Shown: positions 16,013-26,904 of the stretch, one piece after another
Layout of the letters: every line of letters begins with the position of its first letter
Position numbering within the stretch: position 1 is the stretch's first letter
Assembly (NCBI GenBank): GCA_007126095.1
Contig: SLBZ01000021.1
Location: forward strand, 1 to 52,071
Reading direction: 5' to 3'
DNA length: 52,071 nucleotides
Source: Aquisalimonas sp.
GTDB taxonomy: Bacteria; Pseudomonadota; Gammaproteobacteria; Nitrococcales; Aquisalimonadaceae
Made by a program: the position numbers and the translations under genes
The notes under the pieces: generated by a model
The model's database searches: none
What the model was told of the DNA's origin: nothing
The model's input: the letters and a program-made list of their open reading frames with translations, nothing else

Positions 16013-18676
16013 ATGTCGGAAGTGACAGTCAAGCAGTTTGCAGAAGCGGTTGGAACGCCGGTCGAGCGGCTGCTGACGCAGCTCAGCGAGGCGGGGATTG
16101 AAGTCAGTGATGCGGATTCCGTGTTGTCGGACGAGGACAAGGCGACGCTGCTGACCTACCTGCAGAAATCGCGCGGCGGCGGGGATGATGAGTCCGGGCC
16201 GCGCAAGGTGACCCTGCGCCGCAAGAGCACCAGTCAGATCAAGCTTTCGACAGGCAGCGGCGGCGCCCGGGGCGCGCGTGGCGCCGGCAGCACCCGTACG
16301 GTGAATGTCGAGGTCCGCAAGAAGCGCACCTACGTCAAGCGTGAGGACATGGAGGCGCAGCGCAAGCAGCTGGAAGCCGAGCAGCAGGAGCGTGAAGCCG
16401 AGGAGGCCGCCCGCCGTGCCGCCGAAGACGAAGCGGCGCATGCCGAGGAAGCGCAGGAGGACGTTGCGGCTGATGCGCCCGATGCGGCGCCGGCAGCAAC
16501 CGAGGCCGACAGCGAGCCAGTTGCCGTTCAGGAGCAGGCCCCGGAAGAGGCTGCAGAGGCTGCAGAGTCGCCCGCGGATGAAGCTGCTGCCGAGGCGGAA
16601 CCGGTTGCCGGCGAGGCCACTGTGACCGGTGCGGCGGACGAAAGTGTCACCGAAGCCGGTGAGCCGCCGGTTGCTGACCCGGCAACGCTGGAAGCGGAGT
16701 CCACGTCCTCCGGCAAGCGCAAGAAGGCCAAGGCCAAGGACAAGGGCAAGCAGGACGACGACGAAGAGAGCCGTCGCAAGGGCAAGGGCCGCAAGGGCCG
16801 TGATAGCCGCGACGAACTGCACGTCTCCTCGCGACCGGGCAAGCGCGGCAAGCGCAAGGAGCGGGGCGGCGGCGCCGGCAAGGCGCTGCAGCACGGCTTC
16901 GAGAAGCCGACCGCACCGGTGGTGCGGGAAGTGGAAATCCCGGAATCCATTACCGTTGGCGACCTGGCACAGCGCATGAGCGTCAAGGCGCCGGTGCTCA
17001 TCAAGGAGATGATGAAGCAGGGTGTCATGGCCACGATCAACCAGGCCGTGGACCAGGAGACCGCCGTTCTTCTGGTGGAGGAGCTGGGTCACAATCCGAA
17101 GATCGTCAACGAGAACGCGCTGGAGGAAGAGGTCATCAGCGAAGCCGCCGAGCCGGAAGGCGAGAAGCAGGCGCGCCCGCCGGTGGTGACCATCATGGGT
17201 CATGTCGACCACGGCAAGACCTCCGTGCTGGACTTCATCCGTCGCGCCAAGGTGGTCGACTCCGAGGCCGGCGGCATTACTCAGCACATTGGTGCATACC
17301 ATGCCGCTACTGATCGCGGTGTAGTCACCTTCCTGGATACCCCGGGTCACCAGGCGTTCACCGCCATGCGTGCCCGCGGCGCGCAGCTCACCGACGTTGT
17401 GGTGCTGGTGGTTGCCGCCGACGACGGCGTGATGCCGCAGACCGAAGAGGCGATCAAGCATGCCCGCGAAGCCGGGGTTCCGATCGTCGTCGCGGTGAAC
17501 AAGATCGACAAGCCCGAGGCCGATCCGGACCGGGTCAAGCAGGAGCTCAGTCAGCACGAGGTGATTCCGGAAGAGTGGGGCGGCGACACGCAGTTCGTGC
17601 ACGTCTCCGCGAAGACCGGCGAGGGCCTGGAGGCGCTGCTGGAGGCCATCATCCTGCAGGCCGAACTGCTTGAACTGCAGGCGGTGGCCGACTGCCCGGC
17701 CACGGGGATCGTGGTCGAGTCCAGTCTCGACAAGGGTCGCGGCCCGGTGGCGACCATCCTCGTGCAGAACGGTCAGCTGCGTAAGGGCGACGTCATTCTC
17801 TCCGGCGTGGAATATGGTCGCGTGCGCGCCATGCTCGACGAGAACGGGCGCCAGGTGGAGAGTGCTGGCCCGTCAATCCCGGTCGTGGTGCTGGGCCTCT
17901 CCGGGCTGCCGAGCTCCGGCGACGACGTCATGGTCCTGAAGGACGAGCGCAAGGCGCGCGAAGTGGCAGAGCTCCGCAAGGAGCGCCAGCGCGACAAGCG
18001 GCTTCAGCAGCAGAAGGCTGCACGCATGGACGAGCTGTTCAGCCAGATGAAGTCCGACGAGCTGAACCAGGTCAATATCCTGTTGAAGGCCGACGTGCAG
18101 GGCAGCGCCGAGGCGCTGAGTCAGTCGCTGGCCGACCTCTCGAACGACGAGGTCAAGGTCCACGTTATCCAGACCGGTGTCGGCGGCATCAACGAGTCCG
18201 ACGTCAACCTGGCCATTGCCTCCAGCGCCATCCTGATCGGGTTCAACGTGCGTGCCGATGCAGCCGCCCGCAAGCTGATCCAGGAGCACGAGGTCGACGT
18301 GCACTATTACAGCGTGATCTACGAGGCCATCGACGAGGTCAAGAACGCCATCAGTGGCATGCTCGAGCCGGAGGTCAGGGAAGAGATCATCGGCCTGGCC
18401 AACGTGCGGGACGTGTTCAAGTCGTCCAAGCTCGGTGCCATCGCCGGCTGTCTCGTGGAGGAGGGCGTGGTGCGACGCCGCTGTCCGATCCGCGTGCTGC
18501 GCGACAACGTGGTGATCTACGAGGGCGAGCTGGAATCCCTGCGCCGCTTCAAGGATGACGTCAGTGAAGTGCGCTCCGGAACCGAATGCGGCATTGGCGT
18601 GAAGAACTACAATGACGTCAAGGTCGGTGACCAGATCGAGTGCTTCGAGCGTATCGAAGTGGCCCGGAGCCTGTGA
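16013..18676 (+). CDS. infB: Translation initiation factor IF-2
   Basis: IF-2 is the GTPase that brings fMet-tRNA to the 30S subunit and promotes subunit joining. The ATG at 16013 has a GGGGAG ribosome site at about 16001 and gives 887 residues; the frame is open upstream but without family similarity. An N-terminal IF2N fold (1-50) is followed by a long low-complexity region rich in Ala, Glu, Lys and Arg (about 50-310) and a second IF2N domain. The GTPase domain has GHVDHGKT (about residue 395), DTPGHQAF (about 441) and NKID (about 495). Domains II-IV complete the C-terminus. Confidence 0.98.
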   Translation: MSEVTVKQFAEAVGTPVERLLTQLSEAGIEVSDADSVLSDEDKATLLTYLQKSRGGGDDESGPRKVTLRRKSTSQIKLSTGSGGARGARGAGSTRTVNVEVRKKRTYVKREDMEAQRKQLEAEQQEREAEEAARRAAEDEAAHAEEAQEDVAADAPDAAPAATEADSEPVAVQEQAPEEAAEAAESPADEAAAEAEPVAGEATVTGAADESVTEAGEPPVADPATLEAESTSSGKRKKAKAKDKGKQDDDEESRRKGKGRKGRDSRDELHVSSRPGKRGKRKERGGGAGKALQHGFEKPTAPVVREVEIPESITVGDLAQRMSVKAPVLIKEMMKQGVMATINQAVDQETAVLLVEELGHNPKIVNENALEEEVISEAAEPEGEKQARPPVVTIMGHVDHGKTSVLDFIRRAKVVDSEAGGITQHIGAYHAATDRGVVTFLDTPGHQAFTAMRARGAQLTDVVVLVVAADDGVMPQTEEAIKHAREAGVPIVVAVNKIDKPEADPDRVKQELSQHEVIPEEWGGDTQFVHVSAKTGEGLEALLEAIILQAELLELQAVADCPATGIVVESSLDKGRGPVATILVQNGQLRKGDVILSGVEYGRVRAMLDENGRQVESAGPSIPVVVLGLSGLPSSGDDVMVLKDERKAREVAELRKERQRDKRLQQQKAARMDELFSQMKSDELNQVNILLKADVQGSAEALSQSLADLSNDEVKVHVIQTGVGGINESDVNLAIASSAILIGFNVRADAAARKLIQEHEVDVHYYSVIYEAIDEVKNAISGMLEPEVREEIIGLANVRDVFKSSKLGAIAGCLVEEGVVRRRCPIRVLRDNVVIYEGELESLRRFKDDVSEVRSGTECGIGVKNYNDVKVGDQIECFERIEVARSL

Positions 18677-18739
18677 TACCACGCGGCGGCCGCCACCGGG
18701 CGGCCGTCGCGTTCACCCCGCCCCGCCGAGAGGTACACC

Positions 18740-19117
18740 ATGGCAAAGCAGACACCCCGGACCCGGCGTGTGGCGGAACAGCTGCAGCGGGAGCTGGCGG
18801 AAACGATCCGCGATACCGTACGCGACCCCCGGGTCGGGTCGGTGACCGTGTCCGGCGTGGATGTCACCCGTGACCTCGCCCACGCGAAAGTCTACATGAC
18901 GGTGCTGGGGGAGGACGCCGAGGCCAGCCAGGCGGCAGCGGAGATACTCAACGGCGCCGCCGGTTTCCTTCGCCGCGAGCTGGGCCGCCGTGTGCGGCTG
19001 CGCACGGTTCCGGCGCTCAAGTTCATTCATGATCCCTCCTTTGATCGTGGCGCGCGTCTGTCCTCGCTCATCGACAGCGCCATCGACGAGGACCAGGAAC
19101 GTAGCTCTGACAACTGA
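18740..19117 (+). CDS. rbfA: Ribosome-binding factor A
   Basis: RbfA is a KH-fold protein that matures the 5' end of 16S rRNA in the 30S subunit and supports growth in the cold. The 125 residues show the family pattern, with [17 protein letters not shown] at the start, the strand [17 protein letters not shown], and [20 protein letters not shown] near the end. An AGAGGT ribosome site precedes the ATG. It lies 63 bases after infB and 8 bases before truB. Confidence 0.97.
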   Translation: MAKQTPRTRRVAEQLQRELAETIRDTVRDPRVGSVTVSGVDVTRDLAHAKVYMTVLGEDAEASQAAAEILNGAAGFLRRELGRRVRLRTVPALKFIHDPSFDRGARLSSLIDSAIDEDQERSSDN

Positions 19118-19125
19118 ACCGACAC

Positions 19126-20034
19126 GTGGCAGCGAAACGGTACCGTCGTAACGTCAACGGCATCCTGTTACTGGACAAACCCGCCGGTGGCACCTCCAAC
19201 AAGGTGCTGCAGCGGGTGAAGTACGTCTATCAGGCGCGCAAGGCCGGCCACACCGGCAGCCTCGATCCGCTGGCGACGGGGCTGCTGCCGCTGTGCTTCG
19301 GCGAGGCCACCAAGGTCTCCGGGTTTCTCCTGGACGCCGACAAGCGCTACCGGGTGACCTGTCTGCTGGGTGTCACCACCACCACAGCCGATGCCGAGGG
19401 CGAGGTGGTGGAGGAGCGGCCGGTTCCGGATCTGGACGCGCAGGACTGGCCGGCCCTGCTAGAGAGTCTGACCGGCGAGCAGGATCAGGTGCCGCCCATG
19501 TACTCGGCGGTGAAGCACCAAGGTGAACGTCTCTACCGCATTGCCAGGCGGGGCGAGGAAGTGGACCGCAAGGCACGGCGGATCACCATCCATGCGCTGG
19601 AACTCGTGGCGCGTGACGGCGGGAGCGTAACGCTGGACGTCCATTGTTCCAAGGGAACCTATGTGCGCACCCTGGTGGAATCGCTGGGCGAGGCGCTGGG
19701 GACCGGAGCCCACGTGACCGCGCTGCGCCGTACGGGCCTCGGGCCCTTCGATGGCCACCCCATGGTTACCATGGATGCGGTCGAAGCCGCCGCGGAGCAA
19801 GGCGGGGATGCGCTGGATGCCCTGTTGCTGCCGCCGGAAGCCGGCCTGCGTGACTGGCCCGCGGTAACGCTTGACGCGGACAGCGCCCGATTCCTGCGCC
19901 AGGGGCAGGCGGTGTTCGTGCCCCGCGCCCCTGGCGCGGGCTGGGTTCAGGTGTTTGGCCCGGACCGTTTTCTGGGAATGGGGGTGGTCCTCGACGACGG
20001 GCGCATTGCGCCCCGGCGTCTGATGGCCACATGA
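19126..20034 (+). CDS. truB: tRNA pseudouridine(55) synthase
   Basis: TruB makes pseudouridine 55 in the T-loop of tRNAs. The start is GTG at 19126, 8 bases after rbfA. The catalytic motif [16 protein letters not shown] places the nucleophile Asp at about residue 47. Other family segments are [14 protein letters not shown] at the N-terminus and [18 protein letters not shown] near residue 170. A PUA-like domain fills the last 70 residues. The 302-residue length is normal. Confidence 0.97.
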   Translation: MAAKRYRRNVNGILLLDKPAGGTSNKVLQRVKYVYQARKAGHTGSLDPLATGLLPLCFGEATKVSGFLLDADKRYRVTCLLGVTTTTADAEGEVVEERPVPDLDAQDWPALLESLTGEQDQVPPMYSAVKHQGERLYRIARRGEEVDRKARRITIHALELVARDGGSVTLDVHCSKGTYVRTLVESLGEALGTGAHVTALRRTGLGPFDGHPMVTMDAVEAAAEQGGDALDALLLPPEAGLRDWPAVTLDADSARFLRQGQAVFVPRAPGAGWVQVFGPDRFLGMGVVLDDGRIAPRRLMAT

Positions 20035-20062
20035 AAAACTTCCGGTGATAAGCGTGCTTAGC

Positions 20063-20091
20063 TTGTCGCCGTTCAGGTGCGCCGCTACAAT
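20063..20091 (+). promoter_or_regulatory. Internal sigma-70 promoter for rpsO-pnp
   Basis: TTGTCG (20063-20068) and TACAAT (20086-20091) are separated by 17 bases, between truB and rpsO. The expected start near 20098 leaves a leader of about 36 bases with AGGAG at 20122-20126. E. coli also transcribes rpsO-pnp from its own promoter. Confidence 0.7.
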
Positions 20092-20133
20092 AGCGGGCCT
20101 TCAAAAAGTCGACGGAATACCAGGAGTCATTTG

Positions 20134-20403
20134 ATGTCGCTGACTGCCGAACAGAAAGCCGAGATTGTCAACGAGCACAAGCGCTCGGATGGGGATACGG
20201 GCTCCCCGGAAGTGCAGATCGCGCTGCTCACGAGCCGCATCGCACATCTCACGCAGCATTTCGCGGACCACAAGCAGGACCATCACTCTCGGCGTGGTCT
20301 GCTGAAGCTGGTCAACCAGCGCCGCAAACTGCTCGACTACCTCAACCGCAAGGAACGCGAGCGCTATCAGGCGATCGTGGCGAAGCTGGGTCTGCGCAAG
20401 TAA
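20134..20403 (+). CDS. rpsO: 30S ribosomal protein S15
   Basis: S15 is a primary 16S rRNA-binding protein that nucleates the central domain of the 30S subunit. The 89 residues match the family throughout, including [20 protein letters not shown] and [20 protein letters not shown]. The ATG at 20134 with AGGAG at 20122-20126 gives the exact family length; the open frame back to 20077 is leader sequence. Confidence 0.98.
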   Translation: MSLTAEQKAEIVNEHKRSDGDTGSPEVQIALLTSRIAHLTQHFADHKQDHHSRRGLLKLVNQRRKLLDYLNRKERERYQAIVAKLGLRK

Positions 20404-20443
20404 CGCGCCGGCAATATTTCCCGCAGGCAGAGGATCAGTCGCT

Positions 20444-22540
20444 GTGGAATCGGTAAAGAAGTCTTTCCAGTACGGTGAACACACCGTTACGCTTGAAACA
20501 GGGGCCATCGCGCGCCAGGCCACTGGTGCCGTCATGGTCAACATGTCGGATACCGTGGTACTGGTTACCGTGGTCAGCAAGAACGAGTCCGGTGCACAGC
20601 GGGATTTCCTGCCGCTGACCGTGAACTACCAGGAGCGGACCTACGCGGCCGGCAAGATCCCCGGTGGGTTCTTCAAGCGCGAAGGCCGGCCGTCGGAAAA
20701 GGAGACGCTGACCTGTCGCCTGATCGACCGCCCGATCCGCCCCCTGTTTCCGGAAGGTTTCTACAACGAGGTTCAGGTGATCGCCACGGTGATTTCCATG
20801 AATCCTGACGTCGATCCCGATATCCCGGCCCTTCTCGGCACCTCTGCCGCACTCGCCATCTCCGGTATTCCGTTTGAAGGCCCCATCGGCGCCGCGCGGG
20901 TGGGTTACAAGGATGGCGAGTACCTGCTCAACCCCGGCTTCAGTGGCCTTGAGAGCTCCGACCTCGACCTGGTGGTTGCCGGTACCGGCGATGCGGTACT
21001 GATGGTGGAGTCCGAAGCCAACGAGCTGTCCGAGTCCGTGATGCTGGACGCGGTCCTGTTCGGTCACGAGCAGATGCAGAAGGCCATCGGCGCCATCAAC
21101 GAACTGGCCGCCGAGGCCGGCAAGCCGCGCTGGGACTGGGAGCCTGCACCGAAGGACGAGAGTCTCTCCGACCAGGTCAAGGGCCAGTTCGAGGCGGCGC
21201 TGCGCGAAGCGTACAGCATCGCCGAGAAGACCGAACGCAACGACCGGGTCAACGCCCTGCGCGATCAGGCGGTCGAAATGTTCGCCAGCGCCGAGGAAGG
21301 CGTCTCTCCCACGAAACAGGATGTGGTCGGCGCGTTCAAGGGGGTCGAAAAGGCCATCGTCCGCGGGCGCATCATCGAAGGCCAGGCGCGTATTGATGGC
21401 CGTGACAATGAAACGGTTCGGCCCATCGACATCGAAGTCGGGACCCTGCCGCGCACGCATGGTTCGGCGATCTTCACCCGGGGCGAGACCCAGGCCGTCG
21501 TCGTGACGACGCTGGGTACGGGGCGCGATGCGCAGATCATTGATGCCATCGAAGGGGAGCGTAAGGAACCCTTCATGCTGCATTACAACTTCCCGCCCTA
21601 CTCCGTGGGCGAGACCGGTTTCATGGGCAGCCCGAAACGTCGCGAAATCGGTCACGGCAAGCTGGCCAAGCGCGGTGTCGAAGCCGTCATGCCGGCGCCG
21701 GAAGACTGCCCCTACGTCCTCCGCGTGGTCTCCGAAATCACCGAGTCCAACGGGTCCAGCTCCATGGCCACGGTCTGCGGCACCAGCCTCTCGCTCATGG
21801 ATGCCGGGGTACCCATCAAGGCGCCGGTGGCCGGTATCGCCATGGGCCTGATCAAGGAAGGGGACGACTTTGCCGTTCTGTCGGACATCCTGGGTGATGA
21901 AGACCACCTTGGCGACATGGACTTCAAGGTGGCCGGCACCGAGAAGGGTGTCACCGCCCTGCAGATGGACATCAAGATCAAGGGCATCACCCGCGAGATC
22001 ATGCACAAGGCGCTGGACCAGGCCAACGGCGGGCGTCTGCATATCCTCGGCGAGATGAACAAGGTCATCGGCAAGCCGCGCGAGGACATGTCCGAATACG
22101 CACCGCGCCTGCTGACCATGCGCATCGATCCCGAGCGCATCCGTGACGTCATCGGCAAGGGTGGCTCCACCATCCGTCAGCTGACCGAGGAAACCGGCGC
22201 CAGCATCGACATCTCCGATGAGGGCGTGGTGACCATCGCATCCGTTGACAAGGCCGCCGGTGAGGAAGCACGCCGCCGGGTGGAAGAGCTCACCTCCGAC
22301 ATCGAAGTGGGCAAGATCTACGAAGGCCGTGTGGTCAAGCTCATGGACTTCGGCGCCTTTGTCAGCATCCTGCCCGGCAAGGACGGGCTGGTGCACATCT
22401 CCCAGATCTCCAACGAGCGCGTCACCAACGTGGCGGACAAGCTCAAGGAGGGAGACGTGGTCAAGGTGAAGGTGCTGGAAGTCGATCGCCAGGGGCGTGT
22501 GCGGCTCAGCATGAAGGCCGTGGACGAAGCCGGCGCCTGA
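20444..22540 (+). CDS. pnp: Polynucleotide phosphorylase
   Basis: PNPase degrades RNA from the 3' end using phosphate, often in the degradosome. The 698-residue product has two RNase PH domains (about 1-220 and 310-550) with a helical linker, then KH (about 555-615, [20 protein letters not shown]) and S1 (about 620-690, [18 protein letters not shown]) domains. Catalytic-site segments [20 protein letters not shown] and [13 protein letters not shown] are intact. The start is a GTG at 20444. Only 40 bases separate it from rpsO, and a strong terminator follows. Confidence 0.98.
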   Translation: MESVKKSFQYGEHTVTLETGAIARQATGAVMVNMSDTVVLVTVVSKNESGAQRDFLPLTVNYQERTYAAGKIPGGFFKREGRPSEKETLTCRLIDRPIRPLFPEGFYNEVQVIATVISMNPDVDPDIPALLGTSAALAISGIPFEGPIGAARVGYKDGEYLLNPGFSGLESSDLDLVVAGTGDAVLMVESEANELSESVMLDAVLFGHEQMQKAIGAINELAAEAGKPRWDWEPAPKDESLSDQVKGQFEAALREAYSIAEKTERNDRVNALRDQAVEMFASAEEGVSPTKQDVVGAFKGVEKAIVRGRIIEGQARIDGRDNETVRPIDIEVGTLPRTHGSAIFTRGETQAVVVTTLGTGRDAQIIDAIEGERKEPFMLHYNFPPYSVGETGFMGSPKRREIGHGKLAKRGVEAVMPAPEDCPYVLRVVSEITESNGSSSMATVCGTSLSLMDAGVPIKAPVAGIAMGLIKEGDDFAVLSDILGDEDHLGDMDFKVAGTEKGVTALQMDIKIKGITREIMHKALDQANGGRLHILGEMNKVIGKPREDMSEYAPRLLTMRIDPERIRDVIGKGGSTIRQLTEETGASIDISDEGVVTIASVDKAAGEEARRRVEELTSDIEVGKIYEGRVVKLMDFGAFVSILPGKDGLVHISQISNERVTNVADKLKEGDVVKVKVLEVDRQGRVRLSMKAVDEAGA

Positions 22541-22566
22541 CACCGAGCGCGCTTCGATCGAACCGC

Positions 22567-22596
22567 AAAAACCCCGCCCTGGTGCGGGGTTTTTTG
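22567..22596 (+). terminator. Intrinsic terminator after pnp
   Basis: A CCCCGC/GCGGGG stem (22572-22577 with 22584-22589) is extended by A-T pairs and followed by a run of T (22590-22595). The A-run on the left side means it could also work on the other strand. It closes the rimP-pnp operon. Confidence 0.9.
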
Positions 22597-22623
22597 CGTT
22601 CAGGCCAATGGTGGCGCGGGTTA

Positions 22624-22652
22624 TTGCGTATCCCGCGGACGCAGCGTAGTAT
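22624..22652 (+). promoter_or_regulatory. Sigma-70 promoter of the cold-shock gene
   Basis: TTGCGT (22624-22629) and TAGTAT (22647-22652) are separated by 17 bases. The start near 22659 gives an untranslated leader of about 178 bases, long in the manner of cold-shock mRNAs. Confidence 0.6.
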
Positions 22653-22836
22653 CAAAAATGCTTCGGTAATCATGCCCTCGGGGTAGCGTGACACCGGGCG
22701 CGGGCAGCGCGTTCGGTCGTTGCGGGTTCCACCTCGGGTTGTGTCGGGCGGGGTGGCGAAAAGGTCATCCTCCTGTCGAAGTGAGTTTGCGGCCATCGTG
22801 CCGTGCGTAATGATTAGTGATTTAGAGGTTCTAGTA

Positions 22837-23049
22837 ATGGCAGAGCGAGAGACTGGTACGGTCAAGTGGTTTGACGCGGCCAAAGGGTATGGTTTTATCG
22901 CCCGTGAGGCCGGGGATGACGTGTTTGTGCACTTCCGTGCCATCCGGGGCACCGGTTACCGGACGCTGGAAGACGGCCAGGAAGTCGAGTTCGGTGTGGT
23001 GGAAGGCCAGAAAGGCCTGCAGGCCGATGACGTGGTCGCCGTGGGCTGA
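22837..23049 (+). CDS. Cold-shock domain protein (CspA family)
   Basis: This 70-residue single-domain protein binds single-stranded RNA or DNA and acts as an RNA chaperone. The RNP1 motif is KGYGFIARE and RNP2 is DVFVHFRAI. The N-terminal [15 protein letters not shown] is characteristic. The open frame begins far upstream, but the ATG at 22837 gives the family size and has an AGAGG element at about 22824. It is a single-gene unit ending in a long-stem terminator. Confidence 0.96.
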   Translation: MAERETGTVKWFDAAKGYGFIAREAGDDVFVHFRAIRGTGYRTLEDGQEVEFGVVEGQKGLQADDVVAVG

Positions 23050-23073
23050 GGTACACCCGCGAAAGCGTTATGG

Positions 23074-23106
23074 CGAAAGGCCCCCTTTACGGGGGCCTTT
23101 CGCGTT
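23074..23106. terminator. Bidirectional terminator between csp and the YheT-type gene
   Basis: A 12-bp perfect stem (CGAAAGGCCCCC 23074-23085 with its complement 23091-23102) has a 5-base loop and is followed by CGTTTT. It lies between convergent genes and can serve both. Confidence 0.85.
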
Positions 23107-23117
23107 TTGGATTCCCT

Positions 23118-24146
23118 TCAGGCGACGGACGATGCCTCGGCCGGTGCCGATTCTGCGGCCAGCCCCTGCCAGAGCATGGCTGGAACGGCTTCGTCCAGCC
23201 AGTAGCGTGGGCGCCCGGGGTGACTCCCGGCGACGAATCCCACATGGCCGCCCTCTGCACTCCATTCCAGACTGACTGATTCCGGCAGCTGCGCCGCGGA
23301 TGGCAACGTACTCGCCGGAATGAACGGGTCATCCAGGGCGTGCAGCATGCGCGTGGGAACCTGGATGTCAGGCAGGCCCTGGAACGGGGAGCAGCGTCCG
23401 TAGTAGTCGTCCGCACCGGAGAAGCCGTGTACCGGCCCGGTCACGTACTCGTCGAACTGCCGCAGTGAGCGCGCCCGCCCCAGGGCGTCCCGCGGCAGAG
23501 GTAGTGGCTGCTGGGCCTGCTTGCGACGCACCAGTTGCCGTAGACCGCGCACCAAGTGGCGATCATAGATGCGCCGGACTCCCGAGGCGAGGTAGTCGGC
23601 ACAGGGCCCGAGCTGCAGCGGCGTGGATACCGTGATGGCCAGGTCCGCGTCCGCTCGCGCGCCATGGTGGCCAAGCCAGTTCAGGGTGATGATTCCGCCC
23701 ATTGAGAAGCCGACTACACCGAGCCGCCGCCCGGGCAGCGCGGCGCGGACGTGACCGACCGTGGCTTCCAGATCGCCGATTTCACCGGCGTGAAAGAAGC
23801 GCGGGTGGCGGTTCAGGTGCTCACCCGCACCGCGGAACTGCATGACCACACCCTGCATGCCGTACCGGGTAAGGCCGTCGAGCAGGCCCAGAACGTACGG
23901 TGACCGGGCGCACCCGCCGAGCCCGTGCAGTATGACCACTACCGGCCCTGGTGCCGACGGGCCCCAGGCCAGATGCAGGGTGTCACCGTCGGGCAGTTCA
24001 AGAATGTCGGCGGTAAGCGGTACGTCCGGCGCAGTGCGCAGCAGCCCGGCCCACAGGGTCTGGGCGTGGCCGCCACGCAGCCACCACGGGGCCCGGAACT
24101 GGTTGGGGCGAAGGGCGGCCGTATCGTCGGAGTGCGGGGTACTCAT
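23118..24146 (-). CDS. YheT-type alpha/beta hydrolase
   Basis: This 342-residue protein belongs to the COG0429 (YheT/EMB8) group of alpha/beta hydrolases. The N-terminal segment WLRGGHAQTLWAGLLR is diagnostic of the group. The nucleophile elbow GFSMGG puts the catalytic Ser at residue 148. The acid is in HALDDPFIP and the His in GGHVGF, so the triad is complete. The substrate is unknown; an esterase or lipase role is expected. It starts 4 bases after the upstream kinase gene and is the last gene of a four-gene minus-strand operon. Confidence 0.88.
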   Translation of the reverse strand: MSTPHSDDTAALRPNQFRAPWWLRGGHAQTLWAGLLRTAPDVPLTADILELPDGDTLHLAWGPSAPGPVVVILHGLGGCARSPYVLGLLDGLTRYGMQGVVMQFRGAGEHLNRHPRFFHAGEIGDLEATVGHVRAALPGRRLGVVGFSMGGIITLNWLGHHGARADADLAITVSTPLQLGPCADYLASGVRRIYDRHLVRGLRQLVRRKQAQQPLPLPRDALGRARSLRQFDEYVTGPVHGFSGADDYYGRCSPFQGLPDIQVPTRMLHALDDPFIPASTLPSAAQLPESVSLEWSAEGGHVGFVAGSHPGRPRYWLDEAVPAMLWQGLAAESAPAEASSVA

Positions 24147-24150
24147 GAAG

Positions 24151-26895
24151 CTAGTTTACATCACAGTGGTCGCCGCCCGCTTCCGGTAGCCGCACGATGA
24201 AGGAGGCTCCCGCACTGCCGCTGTTCTCGGCATGGATCGCTCCCCAGTGCAGGTCCGCGATGCGTTTGCAGATGGCCAGCCCCAGACCGCTGCCCTTGGG
24301 TTTGCCGGCCTGCTGGTCATTGATCTGGTGGAACTTGTCGAAGATCCGCTCCAGTTCGTGGTCAGGGACGCCCGGGCCGGAGTCAGTGACCCGCAGCTCC
24401 TGCCATGAGCCGACTGTCCGCAGTTGCACGGTCACGGGCCCCTGGCCGGGTTCCGTGAATTTCACCGCGTTGGAGAGCAGATTAATGACCAGCTGAATCA
24501 GCCGGTCTCCGTCCCCTTTGACAGGACAGGGGCCGTCGGGCAACTGGAGATCCAGTTTCACGTTGCGCTCGCTGAACAGCTGCGATGTGGCCGCCGCCGC
24601 CTCATCCACGACAGCAGACAGGTCCAGCGTGCGTAGTTGCCACTCGCCCCAGCCGCTTTCGATCTTGGAGAGGTCGAGCACCTGGTTGATGAGGCGGGTG
24701 AGGCGTTCGCTCTCGCGGACCACGACCTCCAGGAACTCCCGGCGCTGCGGCTCCTCCATGTCGGGGTTGTTCATGAGAATTTCGCCGAAAGCGCGGATCG
24801 ACGTCAGTGGCGTTCTCAGCTCGTGGCTGACCATGGAGACGAATTCGTCCTTGAGCTGATCCAGTTCCTTCAGGCGTTCGTTGGCGGCGCGCAGCTCCGA
24901 TGTGGCCTGCTCGAGCTGCCGGGACTTCTGTTCCAGCTGCTGGCTGTACTCGATGGCCCGCGAGGTGGCGTCGAGAATCTCCATGACGCCCTCGAAGGTG
25001 AGTGCCTCACCCTTGACGATGGATGCGACCATGACGCGCGCCGAGGCCGAGCCGATTGTGCCGGACAGCAGCCGTTCCGCGTGATTCACCAGTTCGGGCG
25101 GGGCCTGGCGGCTGGATGCCTCCGGCGCCTCGTCACCGAGGGGGACGTAGGTGGCAAGGGCCTCGGCAGCCCTCTCCTCACCGACGAAGCGGGCTAGGAG
25201 CGCCTCGACGTCACCGATGGTGGCGTTGCCCTGCCAGAACCGGGTGTCCTGCTCCGAGCGCAGGAAGACGTCGACGAACAGCGTGGCCTGGATGCGTTCC
25301 ATGTCGCTCTGGCGCGTGAGCAGCGAGACCAGCACGACGCCGCCCACGTTGGCCAGCATGCTCCAGAACAGGGCGTGGGTGATGGGGTCCATGTCGTCCA
25401 GGCCGAACAGCGCGTATGGCGTCAGAAACCCGATGCCGAACGGGCCGTCTTCCATGGGCGCCATGGGCAGCCAGCCCGGGTCTGCCAGGGACGGCAGCAT
25501 GAGCGTATACAGCCACACGGCGAAACCGAGCACGAGACCGGTCAGGGCGCCAGGCCGGCTGGCGCCCTTCCAGTACATGCCGAGCAGAATCGCCGGAGCG
25601 AACTGGGCCACCGCGACGAACGAGATTAGCCCGATGCTGACCAGCGCGTAAGTCTCGGCGATCAGCCGGAAGTAGGCGTAGCCCAGCATCACGATGGCGA
25701 CGATAATGATGCGGCGAAGGTAGATGATCAGCCGCCGCAGGCCGACACGCTCGATCACCGGGAGGTGGCGCATGCGCAGCAGGGCCGGCATGACCAGGTC
25801 GTTGCTCACCATGATGGCCAGGGCGATGGTGGCCACGATGACCATGCCGGTGGCGGCCGAGAAGCCGCCCAGGTAGACGAACATGGCCAGCAGCTCGTTG
25901 CCCTCGGCCAGGGGCAGCGCGAGCACGAAGTTGTCCGGGTTGACCGTCCCGTCCCCGAAGTAGAGCATTCCGGCGAGCGCGATGGGCAGCACGAACACGT
26001 TGATCAGCAGCAGGTAGAGCGGGAACAGCCAGGCGGCCGTTCGCAGGTGGTCCTCGTTGACGTTCTCCACAACGGTGACCTGGAACTGCCTCGGCAGGAA
26101 CATGATGGCGGCCATGGACAGCAGCGTCAGCGCCAGCCAGCTGCCATAGCCACTGGCCGTGTCCCGGAACGCCAGCAGTTCGCGCATGTCCTCCTGTGCC
26201 TGGATGCGCCCGACGATGTCCCCGGGGCCCTCGAACAACATGAACGTCACGAAGAAACCAACCGCCAGGAAGGCCAGCAGCTTGACGATGGACTCGAACG
26301 CCACCGCCACGACCATGCCTTCCAGCCGCTCCGTGGCGTCGATGTTGCGGGTACCGAACAGGATGGTGAAAACGGCCAGGAGGCAGGCGACCCAGAACGC
26401 CTTGTCGGCGATCAGGCCGGTCATGCCGGCGGCCGACTCCACGCCGTCGGGGAATGTCAGGAGGACTTCAAAGCTTGCGGACACCGCCTTGAGCTGCAGC
26501 GCGATGTAGGGCGTGATGCCCACCACGGCGATGAATGTTGCCAGGCCACCGAGCAGCATGCTCTTGCCGTAGCGCGAGGCGATCAGGTCCGCGATCGACG
26601 TGATCCGGTGCTGCTTGGCGATGCGGATCATCTTGCGCAGCACCAACCACCAGAGAATGGCCATGAGTGTCGGGCCGAGATAGATGGTGAGAAAGCTGAC
26701 CCCATCCTCGGCCGCCCGTCCGACACTGCCGTAGAACGTCCACGCTGTGCAGTACACCGCGATGGAAAGGGTGTAGACGTAAGGGTTGTTGACCAGGGAG
26801 TGTCCGCTGTCCGCGCGCTTGTCTGCCGCGTAGGCGATGGCGAACAGCAGCCCCAGGTAGAGAAAGGGCGTGATGATGATCAGCCATTCCGGCAT
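24151..26895 (-). CDS. Sensor histidine kinase fused to a sodium/solute symporter domain (CbrA-like)
   Basis: The 914-residue protein has an N-terminal SLC5/SSS transporter region of about thirteen hydrophobic helices (residues 1-500). A STAC-like linker follows (about 560-640), then a coiled coil (640-680). The HisKA domain has the phospho-acceptor His691 in VSHELRTPLTS, and an HATPase domain with N and G boxes (LLSNAVKFT, GSGLGLAI) ends the protein. There is no C-terminal receiver and no clear PAS domain, unlike CbrA of pseudomonads. It probably senses, and perhaps imports, a small nutrient and signals to the REC protein encoded just upstream. It is separated by 9 bases from a tiny membrane-protein gene and by 4 bases from the hydrolase. 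Confidence 0.92.
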   Translation of the reverse strand: MPEWLIIITPFLYLGLLFAIAYAADKRADSGHSLVNNPYVYTLSIAVYCTAWTFYGSVGRAAEDGVSFLTIYLGPTLMAILWWLVLRKMIRIAKQHRITSIADLIASRYGKSMLLGGLATFIAVVGITPYIALQLKAVSASFEVLLTFPDGVESAAGMTGLIADKAFWVACLLAVFTILFGTRNIDATERLEGMVVAVAFESIVKLLAFLAVGFFVTFMLFEGPGDIVGRIQAQEDMRELLAFRDTASGYGSWLALTLLSMAAIMFLPRQFQVTVVENVNEDHLRTAAWLFPLYLLLINVFVLPIALAGMLYFGDGTVNPDNFVLALPLAEGNELLAMFVYLGGFSAATGMVIVATIALAIMVSNDLVMPALLRMRHLPVIERVGLRRLIIYLRRIIIVAIVMLGYAYFRLIAETYALVSIGLISFVAVAQFAPAILLGMYWKGASRPGALTGLVLGFAVWLYTLMLPSLADPGWLPMAPMEDGPFGIGFLTPYALFGLDDMDPITHALFWSMLANVGGVVLVSLLTRQSDMERIQATLFVDVFLRSEQDTRFWQGNATIGDVEALLARFVGEERAAEALATYVPLGDEAPEASSRQAPPELVNHAERLLSGTIGSASARVMVASIVKGEALTFEGVMEILDATSRAIEYSQQLEQKSRQLEQATSELRAANERLKELDQLKDEFVSMVSHELRTPLTSIRAFGEILMNNPDMEEPQRREFLEVVVRESERLTRLINQVLDLSKIESGWGEWQLRTLDLSAVVDEAAAATSQLFSERNVKLDLQLPDGPCPVKGDGDRLIQLVINLLSNAVKFTEPGQGPVTVQLRTVGSWQELRVTDSGPGVPDHELERIFDKFHQINDQQAGKPKGSGLGLAICKRIADLHWGAIHAENSGSAGASFIVRLPEAGGDHCDVN

Positions 26896-26904
26896 GAACC
26901 ACCC

